Shown here piece by piece: positions 22,889 through 33,151 of a stretch of 64,000 nt of DNA (positions within the stretch are counted from its first letter, which is position 1; each line of letters starts with the position of its first letter). The translations under genes and the position numbers were made by a program. The notes under the pieces are model-generated. The model had not been told where the DNA came from. It did not search any database and saw only the letters and a program-made list of their open reading frames with translations. This DNA is from Babesia bovis T2Bo (lineage: Eukaryota > Apicomplexa > Aconoidasida > Piroplasmida > Babesiidae), in assembly GCF_000165395.2 (NCBI RefSeq), contig NW_026261571.1, positions 1,264,501 through 1,328,500 on the forward strand, given 5' to 3'.

Positions 22889-23401
22889 TTAATAGTAAAA
22901 TTGAGCCGACTGAAGAAGATATCGCTTAATACGTTCTTTAGCAATAGCTTCTAATTTTCTCTTGACCCTAACAATATTGGCATATTCCTGCGTGGTTGTG
23001 AATACACGATATGTTAATAAATATAGCGTATAGAATGGTTTCAAAACATGATAAAACGATAATGAGAAAATTAATCTTACCTCAGCCATTCCTCGGATGC
23101 GATAGTATGCAAATATAAGGACGAACGAGAACGAAAATAGCAATGTGGAACTGTATACAATTAAAGATATATTAGCGTAATTAATCCTTCATGATATATA
23201 TGGTTCAACCATCGCATTAAAAACATAAATTGGACGATGATATACTTTAGATATAAACATATAAGGAAACATTTAAAAAACTTACGCAGCGTAAAATACG
23301 TTAGGATCGGTTACAACATCTATTAAAAACTGTTTTGAGAGGTTATTCAAATGTTCATTCGGCAACAAGTTCCATAGATTAAATGAAATCATTGTCGTCA
23401 T
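22889..23401 (-). CDS. small single-pass membrane protein, unrecognised
   Basis: Three exons (23286-23401, 23081-23150, 22889-22987) give 94 residues; introns are 135 and 93 nt. The N-terminal third is polar (NLLPNEHLNNLSKQFLIDVV). One transmembrane helix follows (TLLFSFSFVLIFAYY), then a basic C-terminus (RVKRKLEAIAKERIKRYLL) that should form an amphipathic helix. Phases agree across both junctions. No family recognised. The basic cytosolic or matrix-side tail after a single helix is all that can be said about function. Confidence 0.6.
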
Positions 23402-24401
23402 TTATCGACGTCTTACAAGGTGAAATGTGTATAAATGATAACCTATCGATATACATCACATTTGCGATATTGAAGGTGTAGATCTTCATAGAATAAAAAC
23501 TATAGACCGATTACATCTGTTATTTATAACATACAAAATGAGCTTCGGTTGGGCTGTGTAATTATATTTCCTACATAGGATAGCTTCATGTGTATGCCGT
23601 GATTACTATTACAGATTCAAAGCAGCAACAGGCTGATTATAAATTAAAATAAAAACATCAATGAAATGCAAGGATTTTTAGTTTATTCATTAGATGATTT
23701 TGAGAATTTATACTACGCACGACACGGAAAATAATGTGCATCTTCAATAATTTATATATACGTACTTAATACACACATTATGTTTCTAAAATATTTCATA
23801 CCATCATCGCTTATCATGACGTAGATATTGATATTAACTAACATTACACATATAGAATTATGTGCAAATATGTGGCATAGAAGACGTAATTACACATCAT
23901 CTAATTACTAAAGCGACATAGCAATACCATTTAACTTGCTGTATCAACTCGTTAGTGTGGAAAACAGTGGAAGTGAATCTGGAAATAGTCAATAACTTAG
24001 GGTGGGGCCATTTCAATCTTCCACCATCTACGTCGATTGCTTTGTACCTACTATTTTTATGATATATCTTTAATCACAGAAACATTTCTTTATTGTAACT
24101 GATATCTGCTCTTTTGATGCTCTTGAGTTAATGGCTTCTAGACAGTATTAAGGGAACATCTTTTAAATACATATCTACTGTTTCATTTCGCTTCCATTTT
24201 ATTTTAGCTTGATTTTATCAATCAACTGTTCTAATGGATAATTAGTCATTGGTTATTGGTCGCTATCGCTTATTATAGCGGCCGCAGCCTGGCACAAAGC
24301 CTATAATTGCATATCTTATCGTTTTGGCTTTTATTTAAAGGGTAATATCTATGTATGCATTATATTTGTTTATTTTATTGATGTATTCGTAAAATTGAAC
24401 G
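23402..24401. other. 1-kb region without an assigned gene
   Basis: Between the 94-residue membrane protein and the 150-residue gene. A stretch at about 23930-24040 is less AT-rich and has codon-like frames, but I could not build a gene with a start and splice sites. A short hairpin (24258-24283) lies 119 nt before the next ATG. No tRNA or snRNA recognised. Confidence 0.4.
24258..24283. repeat. 9-bp stem-loop upstream of the 24402 gene
   Basis: GGTCGCTAT (24258-24266), an 8-nt loop, then ATAGCGGCC (24275-24283). The arms pair at all nine positions if one U-G wobble is allowed. On the plus strand it may fall in the 5' UTR of the next gene. Function unknown. Confidence 0.6.
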
Positions 24402-25009
24402 ATGAGTGGAATTGGTTCTGCACAAGACTCGTCGATACGCTGGGCGGACGAGTTGGACGACTCTGATTCTGGAATTGAACCACCAATGGATTATAAACCA
24501 TTATATTCGCAAGAGTCAACTACTGATTATCGTCAAACATCGGCTAAAGCACCAGAGGAGACAGCGAAATCGTTTGAAGGGCACCGTGCTGATTTTCTTG
24601 CAGGTGATCCTTCTGATACATGTGACTTATTTTCACGTCGCAATTTGCGTTCAAACAATAAAAAGGGCACTAATTCACGTAAACCCAGGACGTTCACACC
24701 TCCTCATGATGACGAATTCAGTTGGAGATCTTCGTCGAATTCTCTTAGGGGCGGCGGTCGCAATGTATCATCAATGGGTTCCAAAAGTGAAGGTACGTGA
24801 TCATAGATATTGGAAAGGAACGTGATACGTTCACATATTATCATATATACTCAACCGCTCCTAGTAATTCTGCACTTTTAATGATGTGTGCCGTATAGAT
24901 ACAAGTATCGTATTGTGTTGCGGTATTGCATTGTTAATCGTTTACAGAAGATCGCGGATTTTATGGAATGAGAAACCGGCGTAGAGAGGAAAATAACTCC
25001 GCCTGGTAA
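24402..25009 (+). CDS. polar, probably disordered protein, unrecognised
   Basis: Two exons (24402-24792, 24948-25009) with a 155-nt intron give 150 residues. The protein is hydrophilic throughout. It starts with acidic RWADELDDSDSGIEPP, has a Ser/Arg/Asn-rich middle (SRRNLRSNNKKGTNSRKPR), a Gly-rich RSSSNSLRGGGRN segment, and a basic tail MRNRRREENNSAW. This composition suits an RNA-binding or scaffold protein; no domain is visible. Tail-to-tail with the next minus-strand gene, 48 nt apart. Confidence 0.6.
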
Positions 25010-25057
25010 TACATTAAATGGTCTTCTGTTAGAATATTTTTTGTAGTTAAAATATTA

Positions 25058-26005
25058 TTACGTAAATGTGGATTGCACCATTGGTTTGTAAATTTTTTCA
25101 AGGAGCCTGAACGTATCAAAATCGGTGTTGAAGGTTGAATATAGCATTGCGTCGGCGTATACACTCATTTGCTTTAGGGCAATGTTGATCACTGCATATT
25201 TTCATTGGTTAAAATCCATAGACTTACCATTTGCAACTACATCAAGCGTGTTTGCGAAATCAATTGGCATTGAATAACGGCGAATCGTTGAAATTGCCTT
25301 AGACAGTGAAGCACATTGTGCTACAAACTCTTTTGCGACCTGTTGAATCGTGGTATCGGTGTAGCCGAGCATGTTTGCGATACATAGCCAGTTTGATAAC
25401 CCTCTAGTGTATATAAGGGCGAGAGTAATGGCCTTGTTAGCCTGTTATTGTCATGATATGACTAATTGTAGTCTTACCTTATATGGTATTTTCGGTGTTG
25501 AACTCAGAAAACCACCGAGAATGATGTCGATTAAATTTCCACAGGCATTACACGTGTTCGCCTCCGGATTGAGTTCGATTCTTAAATTGCCAACGCTTTC
25601 TCTCTTGCTTGTAAGTGCTATTATGTGTGCCTCGGCCTCCACGACGTTCTCAATGAAGGCTTCAACATACGATGAGAACATTTGACCTCTAGTGTCGACT
25701 AACATGCGATAAATTAGCGTGTCAACTTGATATCGTTGCCGCTTTCCTTCTACAGAATAGGTGGATGCCTGTGGAATCTTAATGAAGGGTACCATAGGAC
25801 ATCTCCGAGGGTCTTCAGTAAATGATACGTGCATGGCATTCCCTGTTGGCTCAAAACGACCAGTTCCCGGGTTCAGGGTCATACTTACTCCTAGTGAATA
25901 GTTTAAAAATGCACGTGCAAGTAGCAGTTCATCTTCGTACTTCTGTGTTCCATGTGTAGGGAAGGCCTCTATGCTATTTGCTATAACATGGTCCTGCATT
26001 TTCAT
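25058..26005 (-). CDS. conserved-looking protein with CxxC motif, unrecognised
   Basis: Three exons (25478-26005, 25228-25441, 25058-25191) with two 36-nt introns give 291 residues from the ATG at 26005; a second ATG at 25999 would give 289. Mostly soluble and helical. The C-terminal half carries NTCNACGNLIDIILGGFL, whose CNAC is the only cysteine motif, followed by a helical region (RGLSNWLCIANMLGYTDTT, EFVAQCASLSKAISTIRRY). The middle is proline/arginine-rich (FTEDPRRCPMVPFIKIP). I do not recognise the family. An additional 5' exon cannot be excluded because the frame stays open upstream of the ATG. Confidence 0.6.
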
Positions 26006-26160
26006 TAAAACGTTGCAATTATGAACGATTACGTACATAAACACAAATATGGTCAAATTATAATTGTTGCAATGTAACTTTCATGAAGATATACATCATA
26101 TGCTAGAAGCTGAGAAAAGTCACTATCAGATTCCACAAATGAAAACTAGTCATACATTAA

Positions 26161-27259
26161 TTATGAAAAGCGAGAACAACACCAGATGAATGTGTGACCT
26201 AAGCTAGTATTCCATGAACTCCAACTAACCATATGTGACAGATGCAAATTGATGAGTTCGTAGTACGCTTCTATCAGGGTTATAACCCACAACGTGGCTA
26301 CTATTAATGTAGCGCTTTCAAGACTGACATTTATGAATTAAACATATTCAATAAATTTACCCAAATAATTTGCTTTTGTAATCTTCTATGCCAGGAATAA
26401 AGGACAAGATTTTGTTCAGAGCAAATGCAGCGTCCCAAGTTATCACAGATGAAGGCCTTATTAAGCACCACATCATATAACACAGTCTTGTAAGTAATGC
26501 GATAAAGATAGTGAAACCGATTGATACAACAACATGGAACACCGACAATGCGATCACCGTTTGCATATGCGGTGCTGTTATATGCTCTCTATCCAATGAG
26601 CGCATAACATCGAGTCGTTGTCTTCGGACTCTTAACTGATATAGTACCCTGAGAAGCTTTAATATCTATTACTTACACTTACGCTGCGCATATTACAAAC
26701 AATATTTGCAAATTAGTAATATATATCCTGCATATCGCATTTGCGAATATCGTAATGGCTGACGTCGTAGCAATTATATTAATGAATCCCCAAAGAATAT
26801 ATTGGATATCAGAGTGACCCGATCCTACAATTAATATGATACATAGACGACATGTGTTCTAGATAAAAATGCATATACAAAGTGACATTAGACAGGGATA
26901 GATTGACCTCCAAGTGAACATCGAATATACAATTGTACAAAACATTACGTTAATAGCACATTACCTCTAAATGTCACTTGACGCGATGTTAATAAGAATA
27001 CCAAGGCAACATAAGTGGCGAGAGCAGTTGCGCAAGGACAGTATATTGCTTTAAACGGATCATCTACAATAAAATAGAATGATTTGCTATTTAGTATACC
27101 TGTATATCCACTTTTTGTTAGAATCCTGGCTGCATATGCGAAAAACAGTTTACACAGTGTAATCGCAAGTACCACTATGGCGTGGACTTTGGAGAGTTGC
27201 GATATAGCGCGAATTGAAGCTCTCCTCTTCACATCCTTCCATGTTAATGAAACGCCCAT
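26161..27259 (-). CDS. multi-pass membrane protein, unrecognised
   Basis: Four exons (26965-27259, 26683-26824, 26361-26648, 26161-26323) with introns of 140, 34 and 37 nt give 295 residues. The N-terminus MGVSLTWKDVKRRASIR is basic and cytosol-like. Hydrophobic helices follow: HAIVVLAITLCKLFFAYA, ATALATYVALVFLL, QYILWGFINIIATTSAITIF, VIALSVFHVVVSIGFTIF and TLIVATLWVITLIEAYY. The linker RVRRQRLDVMRSLDRE is basic. All three junctions keep frame and extend hydrophobic segments. The last exon could be spliced once more, so the C-terminus is provisional. Confidence 0.6.
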
Positions 27260-27341
27260 ATTTATTTCATAGCGTCTATAACGATATTGTGTGTTAGTGT
27301 TACGCGCGCGACATTAGAGTGGTGCTTAATTATGAATAAAA

Positions 27342-28490
27342 TTAATCATTATTAGAAACCAGTTTACATATGTATATAGGGCCACAATTTGTTCTATCTG
27401 GCATTAGAGCACACCCGTATTTTCGCGTTTCTACCTGTGGTAGTGGTACTTTAGCTTCATCTATCCATGATAGTTTCTTCCTTAGGTTTTCCAAGTCAGA
27501 TACTAAATCGATTGTTTCATGCCTTAGTGTTGCTATAGATTGAAGAACTGTGTGTATAATGAGCTCATTTTCTATGGGATCAAGTGATTCTGTAACATAT
27601 AATATTGTCCCTCCAGGTTTGAGGAAACTAATGGCGGTGGTCAGTGCGTTCAATGCCTTCGTGGAATCATCTTTTAAATTCCTTTTACTCCATGACATTG
27701 GTGTTGCATAGTAGGAATGTGGAGGCATCCTTACGAATATGCGATCGAATGTTCCGAATCGTTTCAACTTATGATTCATTCCATCGTAGCATGTTATTTG
27801 TACATTCATTGACCTTAGCAATCTTTCTGGCAAATATTTTTGTAGGTTTGACATAGAAGTTGCATATAGGCTTTTGGTTGGCTCGGCGCATACCAGTAAA
27901 GACTTATCTGCTTTACATAGCATATCATCTCTAGCTCGATTGATTAATTCAACAATTTCCATAGTGCTTTTACCTTCTCCTGATATTTGCGACACTGATT
28001 CTGAAGTGGGAAACATAAGCGAAGCAAATATAAGACTATGAACTCCTCCATGTGCGAACATATCCATAACCCTTTCACCTGGCTGCGGTCCTAGAGCATA
28101 ACAGGCATAGCATATTCCGATATTAATGCGATAGACACTATCAAATACAGTTCCCACTAAGTTATTTGCATTTAAAATAGCTTTTTTGTCGTATAAATCG
28201 ATGTCATCCAAATTAATTAAACCATTATCCGTAGGTTTGAATTCATCCTCTTCATGGCAAAAAGGAAAAGCAGATTTGCGATAATACGATGTTCCTACCA
28301 GATTCTCCAGTTTTATATCTGTATTCGGATTCTTGCATTCATCCAGCATATCAGGTATATGAGAATAGAACGGAGGTATTAGTGCGATTGTATTCTGAGT
28401 ATTTCGCAGGGCTGTGGACAACGCTGCCCATCTTTCTCCATATAAGTTCGCATAATGCGCTTCAAACGTATTACTGCCTTGTACTTTCAT
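27342..28490 (-). CDS. NSUN4/NOL1-type RNA m5C methyltransferase homologue, catalytic Cys absent
   Basis: Single exon, 382 residues. The N-terminal FEAHYANLYGERWAALSTAL matches the start of NSUN3/NSUN4 proteins, and the YALGPQPGERVMDMFAHGG region aligns with their SAM-binding motif I (usually LDLCAAPGGKT). In active NSUN enzymes the methyl-carrying and releasing cysteines sit in a PC motif and a TC motif. Here the equivalent positions read FVRMPPHSY (about residues 252-260) and LYVTESLD (297-304), so both cysteines are missing. It therefore looks like a pseudo-enzyme, perhaps a mitochondrial ribosome assembly factor; that role is inferred. Start codon at 28490 is the first ATG in frame. Confidence 0.78.
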   Translation of the reverse strand: MKVQGSNTFEAHYANLYGERWAALSTALRNTQNTIALIPPFYSHIPDMLDECKNPNTDIKLENLVGTSYYRKSAFPFCHEEDEFKPTDNGLINLDDIDLYDKKAILNANNLVGTVFDSVYRINIGICYACYALGPQPGERVMDMFAHGGVHSLIFASLMFPTSESVSQISGEGKSTMEIVELINRARDDMLCKADKSLLVCAEPTKSLYATSMSNLQKYLPERLLRSMNVQITCYDGMNHKLKRFGTFDRIFVRMPPHSYYATPMSWSKRNLKDDSTKALNALTTAISFLKPGGTILYVTESLDPIENELIIHTVLQSIATLRHETIDLVSDLENLRKKLSWIDEAKVPLPQVETRKYGCALMPDRTNCGPIYICKLVSNND

Positions 28491-28742
28491 TTGTTTAGTC
28501 AGCTACATGTTATTTCTTGTATACGTTATCGTTATAGTGTTACACAGTGATCCCAACGGTCAATCATAGAACACATACAAAATGGAATTAATATGCTCTA
28601 CATCTTTGTTAGCGAATTAATATGTTATTATCAGTCCGATGTGTAAATACCAGACGTTTTAATATTAGTAACTATCTCAATAATGTGGTTAAATATGAAT
28701 ATGAACTGTAATTAACATTAATATATTCAATGTGTAATTAAT

Positions 28743-30203
28743 ATGGATGACGGTAATATGGCTAACTCTGTTTCACTAGGTAAATTGTGCAATATAAGCA
28801 GAGGAACGTCTACTAGTGGCTCGCATCGCCGGAGTCCAGGTTTCTGTTCCACGGATGTGGCCGATTCGGATAACGCAGATGCTACGTTTCAGGAATTCAC
28901 AGAACAAGATGCCACATCATCGGTAGATGCCGTGTTATCTATTGACAACTCGAAGTCAGATACGAAAAAATTCGAAAACACTATCCTGGATCCCAAGGTA
29001 CAAATCGCATCACTAGAGAAGGAAACAAATATTGATATAATTGTTTCTAAGAAGCCTGATACTACATCAAAAGTCTTAAATAATGACAGTTCCGCAGTAG
29101 CTTGTGCTAAATCTAAGAATGATTGGCGCTTAAATGCAGTCTCAACTATTCAAAAGGAGCCTCTGGTGCCATACGACGATGTTTTGCAACGTATTCGAAG
29201 GAATTACCAGCTGAAAGAATTAAATGAAGAAGATTATGTCGGTTGTTTGGAGTCGATTATTGAACGTGATTACTTTCCTGGATTAATGAAATTACGTGTG
29301 AACAATCTGCTGTTGGAGGCAGAATCACGTGGTGATCAAGCCCGTGTCAAATACCTTAAGGATAAGCTACAGCGTTTGGATGATGATAATGATGAAATGA
29401 ATATAAAGTTGCGTACCACAGGCAACGAAGACGTCGTTGTAAATGTCGGCAAAGGTGGATTAAGGATTGATGAATTCAGCCGAATATTTACGTCGGAGGA
29501 TAATCGCAGTTTTGGCAGATTGTTAGAGAAAAGCATAACTCAAAGTAACGAGAAGCATTCTTGGATGGAAGGTGTTGCTAGAAAGCACAACTTGGCTATA
29601 GCATCTAACCAGGTTCTGACTAACTTGGGTATTAGCAGCGGTGAAGTTCAATCAAATAAAGAACATAGCCGCAATGCTTTGTTTTTTAATAAAGATTATG
29701 GAATCAACATGCCCACCACTAACAAATCGCAAATTCGTCATAATAATACATCCATGCCATCGGATCACGATGAAATGATATCAAAACTTGAATCACGACA
29801 GAAAAAGCGTCGTGCGGAACACCTAAAGAATGCATTCCACGGCAAGGTTAATGACTTGATTGCTGAATTCGGATTGAGTGAATGTAAAGACCTGATTGAT
29901 CAGGAACAGATGGCAAAGTACGACTTTGTTCAAACTCCTTTAATTTCTTTAGGAAATGACGCAACTTACGACGTGCCCAAACCGATAGCGCGTGAGGAAA
30001 TAGCAGAACGCCTGCGCAAGAAGTATCAGTCAACTCCGCTTAAAACACCATTGGCCAATACACCACATTGTAAAACACCATTACTTATTCAAAAGCTTAT
30101 TGCGAAGCACAACAAGCTTACGGATCCTCAATTAAGGAGTTCTTACAGAAGTTCCAAGTATTCCAGGGGTTCTGTGCTGAGCGGTCCAGTATCGAAACCA
30201 TAA
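28743..30203 (+). CDS. ESS2/DGCR14 (Es2) spliceosome-associated nuclear protein
   Basis: Component of the activated and catalytic spliceosome. Single exon, 486 residues, similar to other ESS2 proteins. The hallmark is LNEEDYVGCLESIIERDYFP, followed by LMKLRVNNLLLEAESRG. The C-terminal half has the FAFHGK-type basic helix (RAEHLKNAFHGKVNDLIAEF) and TP repeats (STPLKTPLANTPHCKTP) like the phospho-acceptor TP sites of the family. The first ~150 residues are serine/aspartate-rich and disordered, a parasite extension. Divergent from the NSUN-like gene, with a 252-nt shared upstream region. Confidence 0.88.
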   Translation: MDDGNMANSVSLGKLCNISRGTSTSGSHRRSPGFCSTDVADSDNADATFQEFTEQDATSSVDAVLSIDNSKSDTKKFENTILDPKVQIASLEKETNIDIIVSKKPDTTSKVLNNDSSAVACAKSKNDWRLNAVSTIQKEPLVPYDDVLQRIRRNYQLKELNEEDYVGCLESIIERDYFPGLMKLRVNNLLLEAESRGDQARVKYLKDKLQRLDDDNDEMNIKLRTTGNEDVVVNVGKGGLRIDEFSRIFTSEDNRSFGRLLEKSITQSNEKHSWMEGVARKHNLAIASNQVLTNLGISSGEVQSNKEHSRNALFFNKDYGINMPTTNKSQIRHNNTSMPSDHDEMISKLESRQKKRRAEHLKNAFHGKVNDLIAEFGLSECKDLIDQEQMAKYDFVQTPLISLGNDATYDVPKPIAREEIAERLRKKYQSTPLKTPLANTPHCKTPLLIQKLIAKHNKLTDPQLRSSYRSSKYSRGSVLSGPVSKP

Positions 30204-30299
30204 CTAATATGGATGCTAGATATGATTTGTATATTACTATCACTAATATTATAACTCTATAAGGTTAATAGGTGGAGTAAGATGAAGTACCATGTAATT

Positions 30300-31448
30300 T
30301 TACTTAACCATTTGGCGTAAAAATACACGTGGACCTTCTTCTTCGTAATCCGCTTTAGTGATCCATTGTTCCTTATATGTCTGTCTTACTTCCGGCGTTC
30401 CTAGGAAGCACGCACCTTTCCAACTGAGCAAATGTTGATCACGGGAAGTGTTGACCATGATGTTAGACCTGGCTGCGGCTGGCGCCAAGTTCTGTAACTC
30501 GAATGACAGTCTTTCACCCAAGTTTTCGAATTTTGAGCTGGCTCCACAAAGATATATATTTTCCATTAGCAGTTTACGCTGTGTTAGACCGGAGTCCTGA
30601 ATTGACTGCCATAGTAGCTGTGATAATCCCGGATGAGAAAAGCCAATAATGGTTGGGTTGAATAGAATCTCACAAACATAGAAACGTTCTACAGATAAAC
30701 CAACCACATTAGTCTCGCCATCCCTCAACGTCTGTCCATCTGGCAAAACATATTGCTTCTCTAGACCTGCAGCGTTGTTTTCATCAGCTCTAGGATCCAA
30801 TGAAGTGAAGCAAAGTTCCTCCTTAATTTTACGACACGTATCAAAGTCATCCCTGGACGTCATAGGATACCCAAGTTCACATAGTAACTTCTGAAGATAC
30901 ATTGTAAGTTCCAAACCTCCAAAATCGATTCTTCTAATTGCCTTCTTTTCAAGGTGACCCTCTTCCATTGGCACCACTTGTATCATACCATCTCCTATAT
31001 CTACAACCATTCCAGAGCTTTTACCAACGCCATACAACGAAAGCACTCCGGACATTGAGGTGTGGATTTCTTCAACTCCCATACCTTCCAATAATATTTC
31101 TCCCGTTTTCCTGTGGTGTTCTGCCGAACAAAGCACAGGTTCAATCATCAAAACGGAAGCTCCTTTAGGTTCAACATCCATGGTATCAAAAGCGTACTTC
31201 CATAGACCAGCAGCAATATCGTAATCAAAAATATGACCATGGTCCACTACATTAGTCGTTGACATGTATGACATGCGTTGTTGGCACTCATTTCCATAGT
31301 ACCTTTCATTACCCATCTCCTTTTGGAAACGTCGACGCACATCACCGTATATGCTAGGGCAGTGTAGTAGCGGTTCAGCCTGGTCACTGAGTCCAGCCTT
31401 TAGATACAGTGACCCGGTATCTATGATAACACTAGGGTAGTTAGACAT
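30300..31448 (-). CDS. actin-like/actin-related protein
   Basis: Single exon, 382 residues, close to actin (375). The actin fold is visible: the N-terminal phosphate-1 strand reads PSVIIDTGSLYLKAGLSDQ (actin has DNGSGxxKAGFAGDD), the second phosphate loop reads GMVVDIGDGMIQVVPMEEG, and the adenosine region reads IYLCGASSKFENLGERL (actin: LSGGTTMYPGIADR). The C-terminal LLSWKGACFLG corresponds to actin's SVWIGGSILA. The divergence from actin, and Thr-Gly-Ser in place of Asn-Gly-Ser, place it among actin-like proteins. Apicomplexan ALP1, linked to inner-membrane-complex assembly, is the relative I would test first. Confidence 0.85.
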   Translation of the reverse strand: MSNYPSVIIDTGSLYLKAGLSDQAEPLLHCPSIYGDVRRRFQKEMGNERYYGNECQQRMSYMSTTNVVDHGHIFDYDIAAGLWKYAFDTMDVEPKGASVLMIEPVLCSAEHHRKTGEILLEGMGVEEIHTSMSGVLSLYGVGKSSGMVVDIGDGMIQVVPMEEGHLEKKAIRRIDFGGLELTMYLQKLLCELGYPMTSRDDFDTCRKIKEELCFTSLDPRADENNAAGLEKQYVLPDGQTLRDGETNVVGLSVERFYVCEILFNPTIIGFSHPGLSQLLWQSIQDSGLTQRKLLMENIYLCGASSKFENLGERLSFELQNLAPAAARSNIMVNTSRDQHLLSWKGACFLGTPEVRQTYKEQWITKADYEEEGPRVFLRQMVK

Positions 31449-32249
31449 TTTGTCATTTGATGTTTACAAAAAGTAAAGCCTATATAATAATGAGTGATAT
31501 AAACGAATGATTATTTATTACAGCCACATCCAAACATGTAGGTATTCCATCAATCAATATAAATAAAAACGATTAATATGCATAGCACAAAAATGGAAAG
31601 GGATTACATAAGGTAAATAGGAACCCATCGAATACTAATACCATTAAATTTACAAAATTCCACCACTATATACTTACCTAAATAATGCTACTCTATGAAA
31701 TGCGATGATTACGTTAAAAGTTATCCTTGTACACCTGGCACTTTATGACATGAATAACGCCGTTATACATAACAATCTCATGTATAATATGAAAATAATT
31801 GAATTGAACACATTAATTTAATAACATTTTCATTGAATATATTATAGTAAAAATGATACTCAACCGCAACATATGAATCAATGTGTGGCATTGACATAAA
31901 CATTCGACGCGTTTTAACCACACCTATGGTTTTTACTTTTAAAATACATCATTAAATTCATAAATATAATATAATGTAGTGGACTTTGCATGTTATATTT
32001 TTCATATAACACAGGATTCTTTAATATTATATATGCTATACAATGTGTATTGAACTGTGTCTTGACGATACATATGATTTCGATCTGATGTACGTCATTG
32101 GATAAATTGCTGTCTAATTGAATGTTATTTCATTTTTAGACTTAATGTATCTACTAAATACAGTACAATGATTATTAAAAACTATATACATGGCTGATTA
32201 TAATATCCATGGCTATTCGTGACTGATATATCTTACTTGATATGCACTA
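31449..32249. other. divergent intergenic region, very AT-rich
   Basis: 801 nt between the actin-like gene (minus) and the L11 gene (plus). Long A/T runs, no ORF of note, no hairpin or RNA gene that I can support. Confidence 0.55.
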
Positions 32250-32887
32250 ATGAAGTTTCTTGGAAGATACCGGTTGATAGTACCAGCGGCTGTCGCCAAA
32301 CCATCACCTTCTATAGGTCAAGCATTAGGTCCATTGGGTATTAACATGACAGATTTTTGCAAGAAATTTAATGAACGGACGCAGTTAATTAGGCCGAATG
32401 TTCCAATTCAAGTAAGGATATATACGTTATCAAACGCGTCATATAAATTCTCACTTCGAACTCCTGGATCGCAATGGTTTTTACGTAGGATCGCTCGTGT
32501 TCCTATGGGATCATCTAAGCCTAAGCATGAGATTGTAGGCAATGTTACCTTAAAAGAGGTATGTTGGCCACTATGGCGTGAACAACGTTATTTTGCCCGT
32601 TAGAATAAACTACTTGTGCTTGATATACATACGTTCAACATTGTTATATGTCATTACAGGTTTATCACATTGCCAAATGTAAATGTATGGATCCGCCATT
32701 AATAGGGATTCCTTTATATGTCATATGTAAACGTATTATCGGTACGGCTAAAGCCATGGGAATCGCGGTAACTCGGGAGTTGATGCCTGAATTCCGTAAG
32801 CGTGATTACACACGAGTGTCTCAGCTAGACCAAATGAAGAAAGATATTCGTATGCATCGCAAATCGCAGAAACGCGGGAAAAAGTAG
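32250..32887 (+). CDS. organellar ribosomal protein L11 (uL11m), probably mitochondrial
   Basis: Large-subunit stalk-base protein that binds the GTPase centre of 23S-type rRNA. Two exons (32250-32558, 32660-32887) with a 101-nt intron give 178 residues. The bacterial-type L11 core is clear: VAKPSPSIGQALGPLGINM, DFCKKFNERT, then the C-terminal RNA-binding helix RIIGTAKAMGIAV (bacterial L11: GTARSMGI). The C-terminus is extended and strongly basic (KKDIRMHRKSQKRGKK). The bacterial type excludes cytosolic L12. No strong bipartite apicoplast leader is seen, so I favour the mitochondrion; apicoplast is possible. Confidence 0.88.
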
Positions 32888-33151
32888 TAGAAATATATAC
32901 CAAACTACTATTTTGAATATTACACATCTACCATATGCGTGCTATCACGAAGCGTTGATTTGTTATTTTTGTTTTTCTTATTTATACACATAAACATTTA
33001 TTTTGTTGCTTTAACTAAAAAAGTACATTTGAAAAATAATATATTAATAGACAACATAATTTTGATTAATTAAGCCGGATATTCTACCGTTGACGAATAG
33101 TCATCTGATATATTTCGACACATTTATTCGCATATTTGATTACAATATACA

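Noticed and set aside
23540..23640. Tiny spliced ORF beginning MSFGWAV
   Set aside because: Would need a 21-nt intron and gives only about 25 residues; too little to support.
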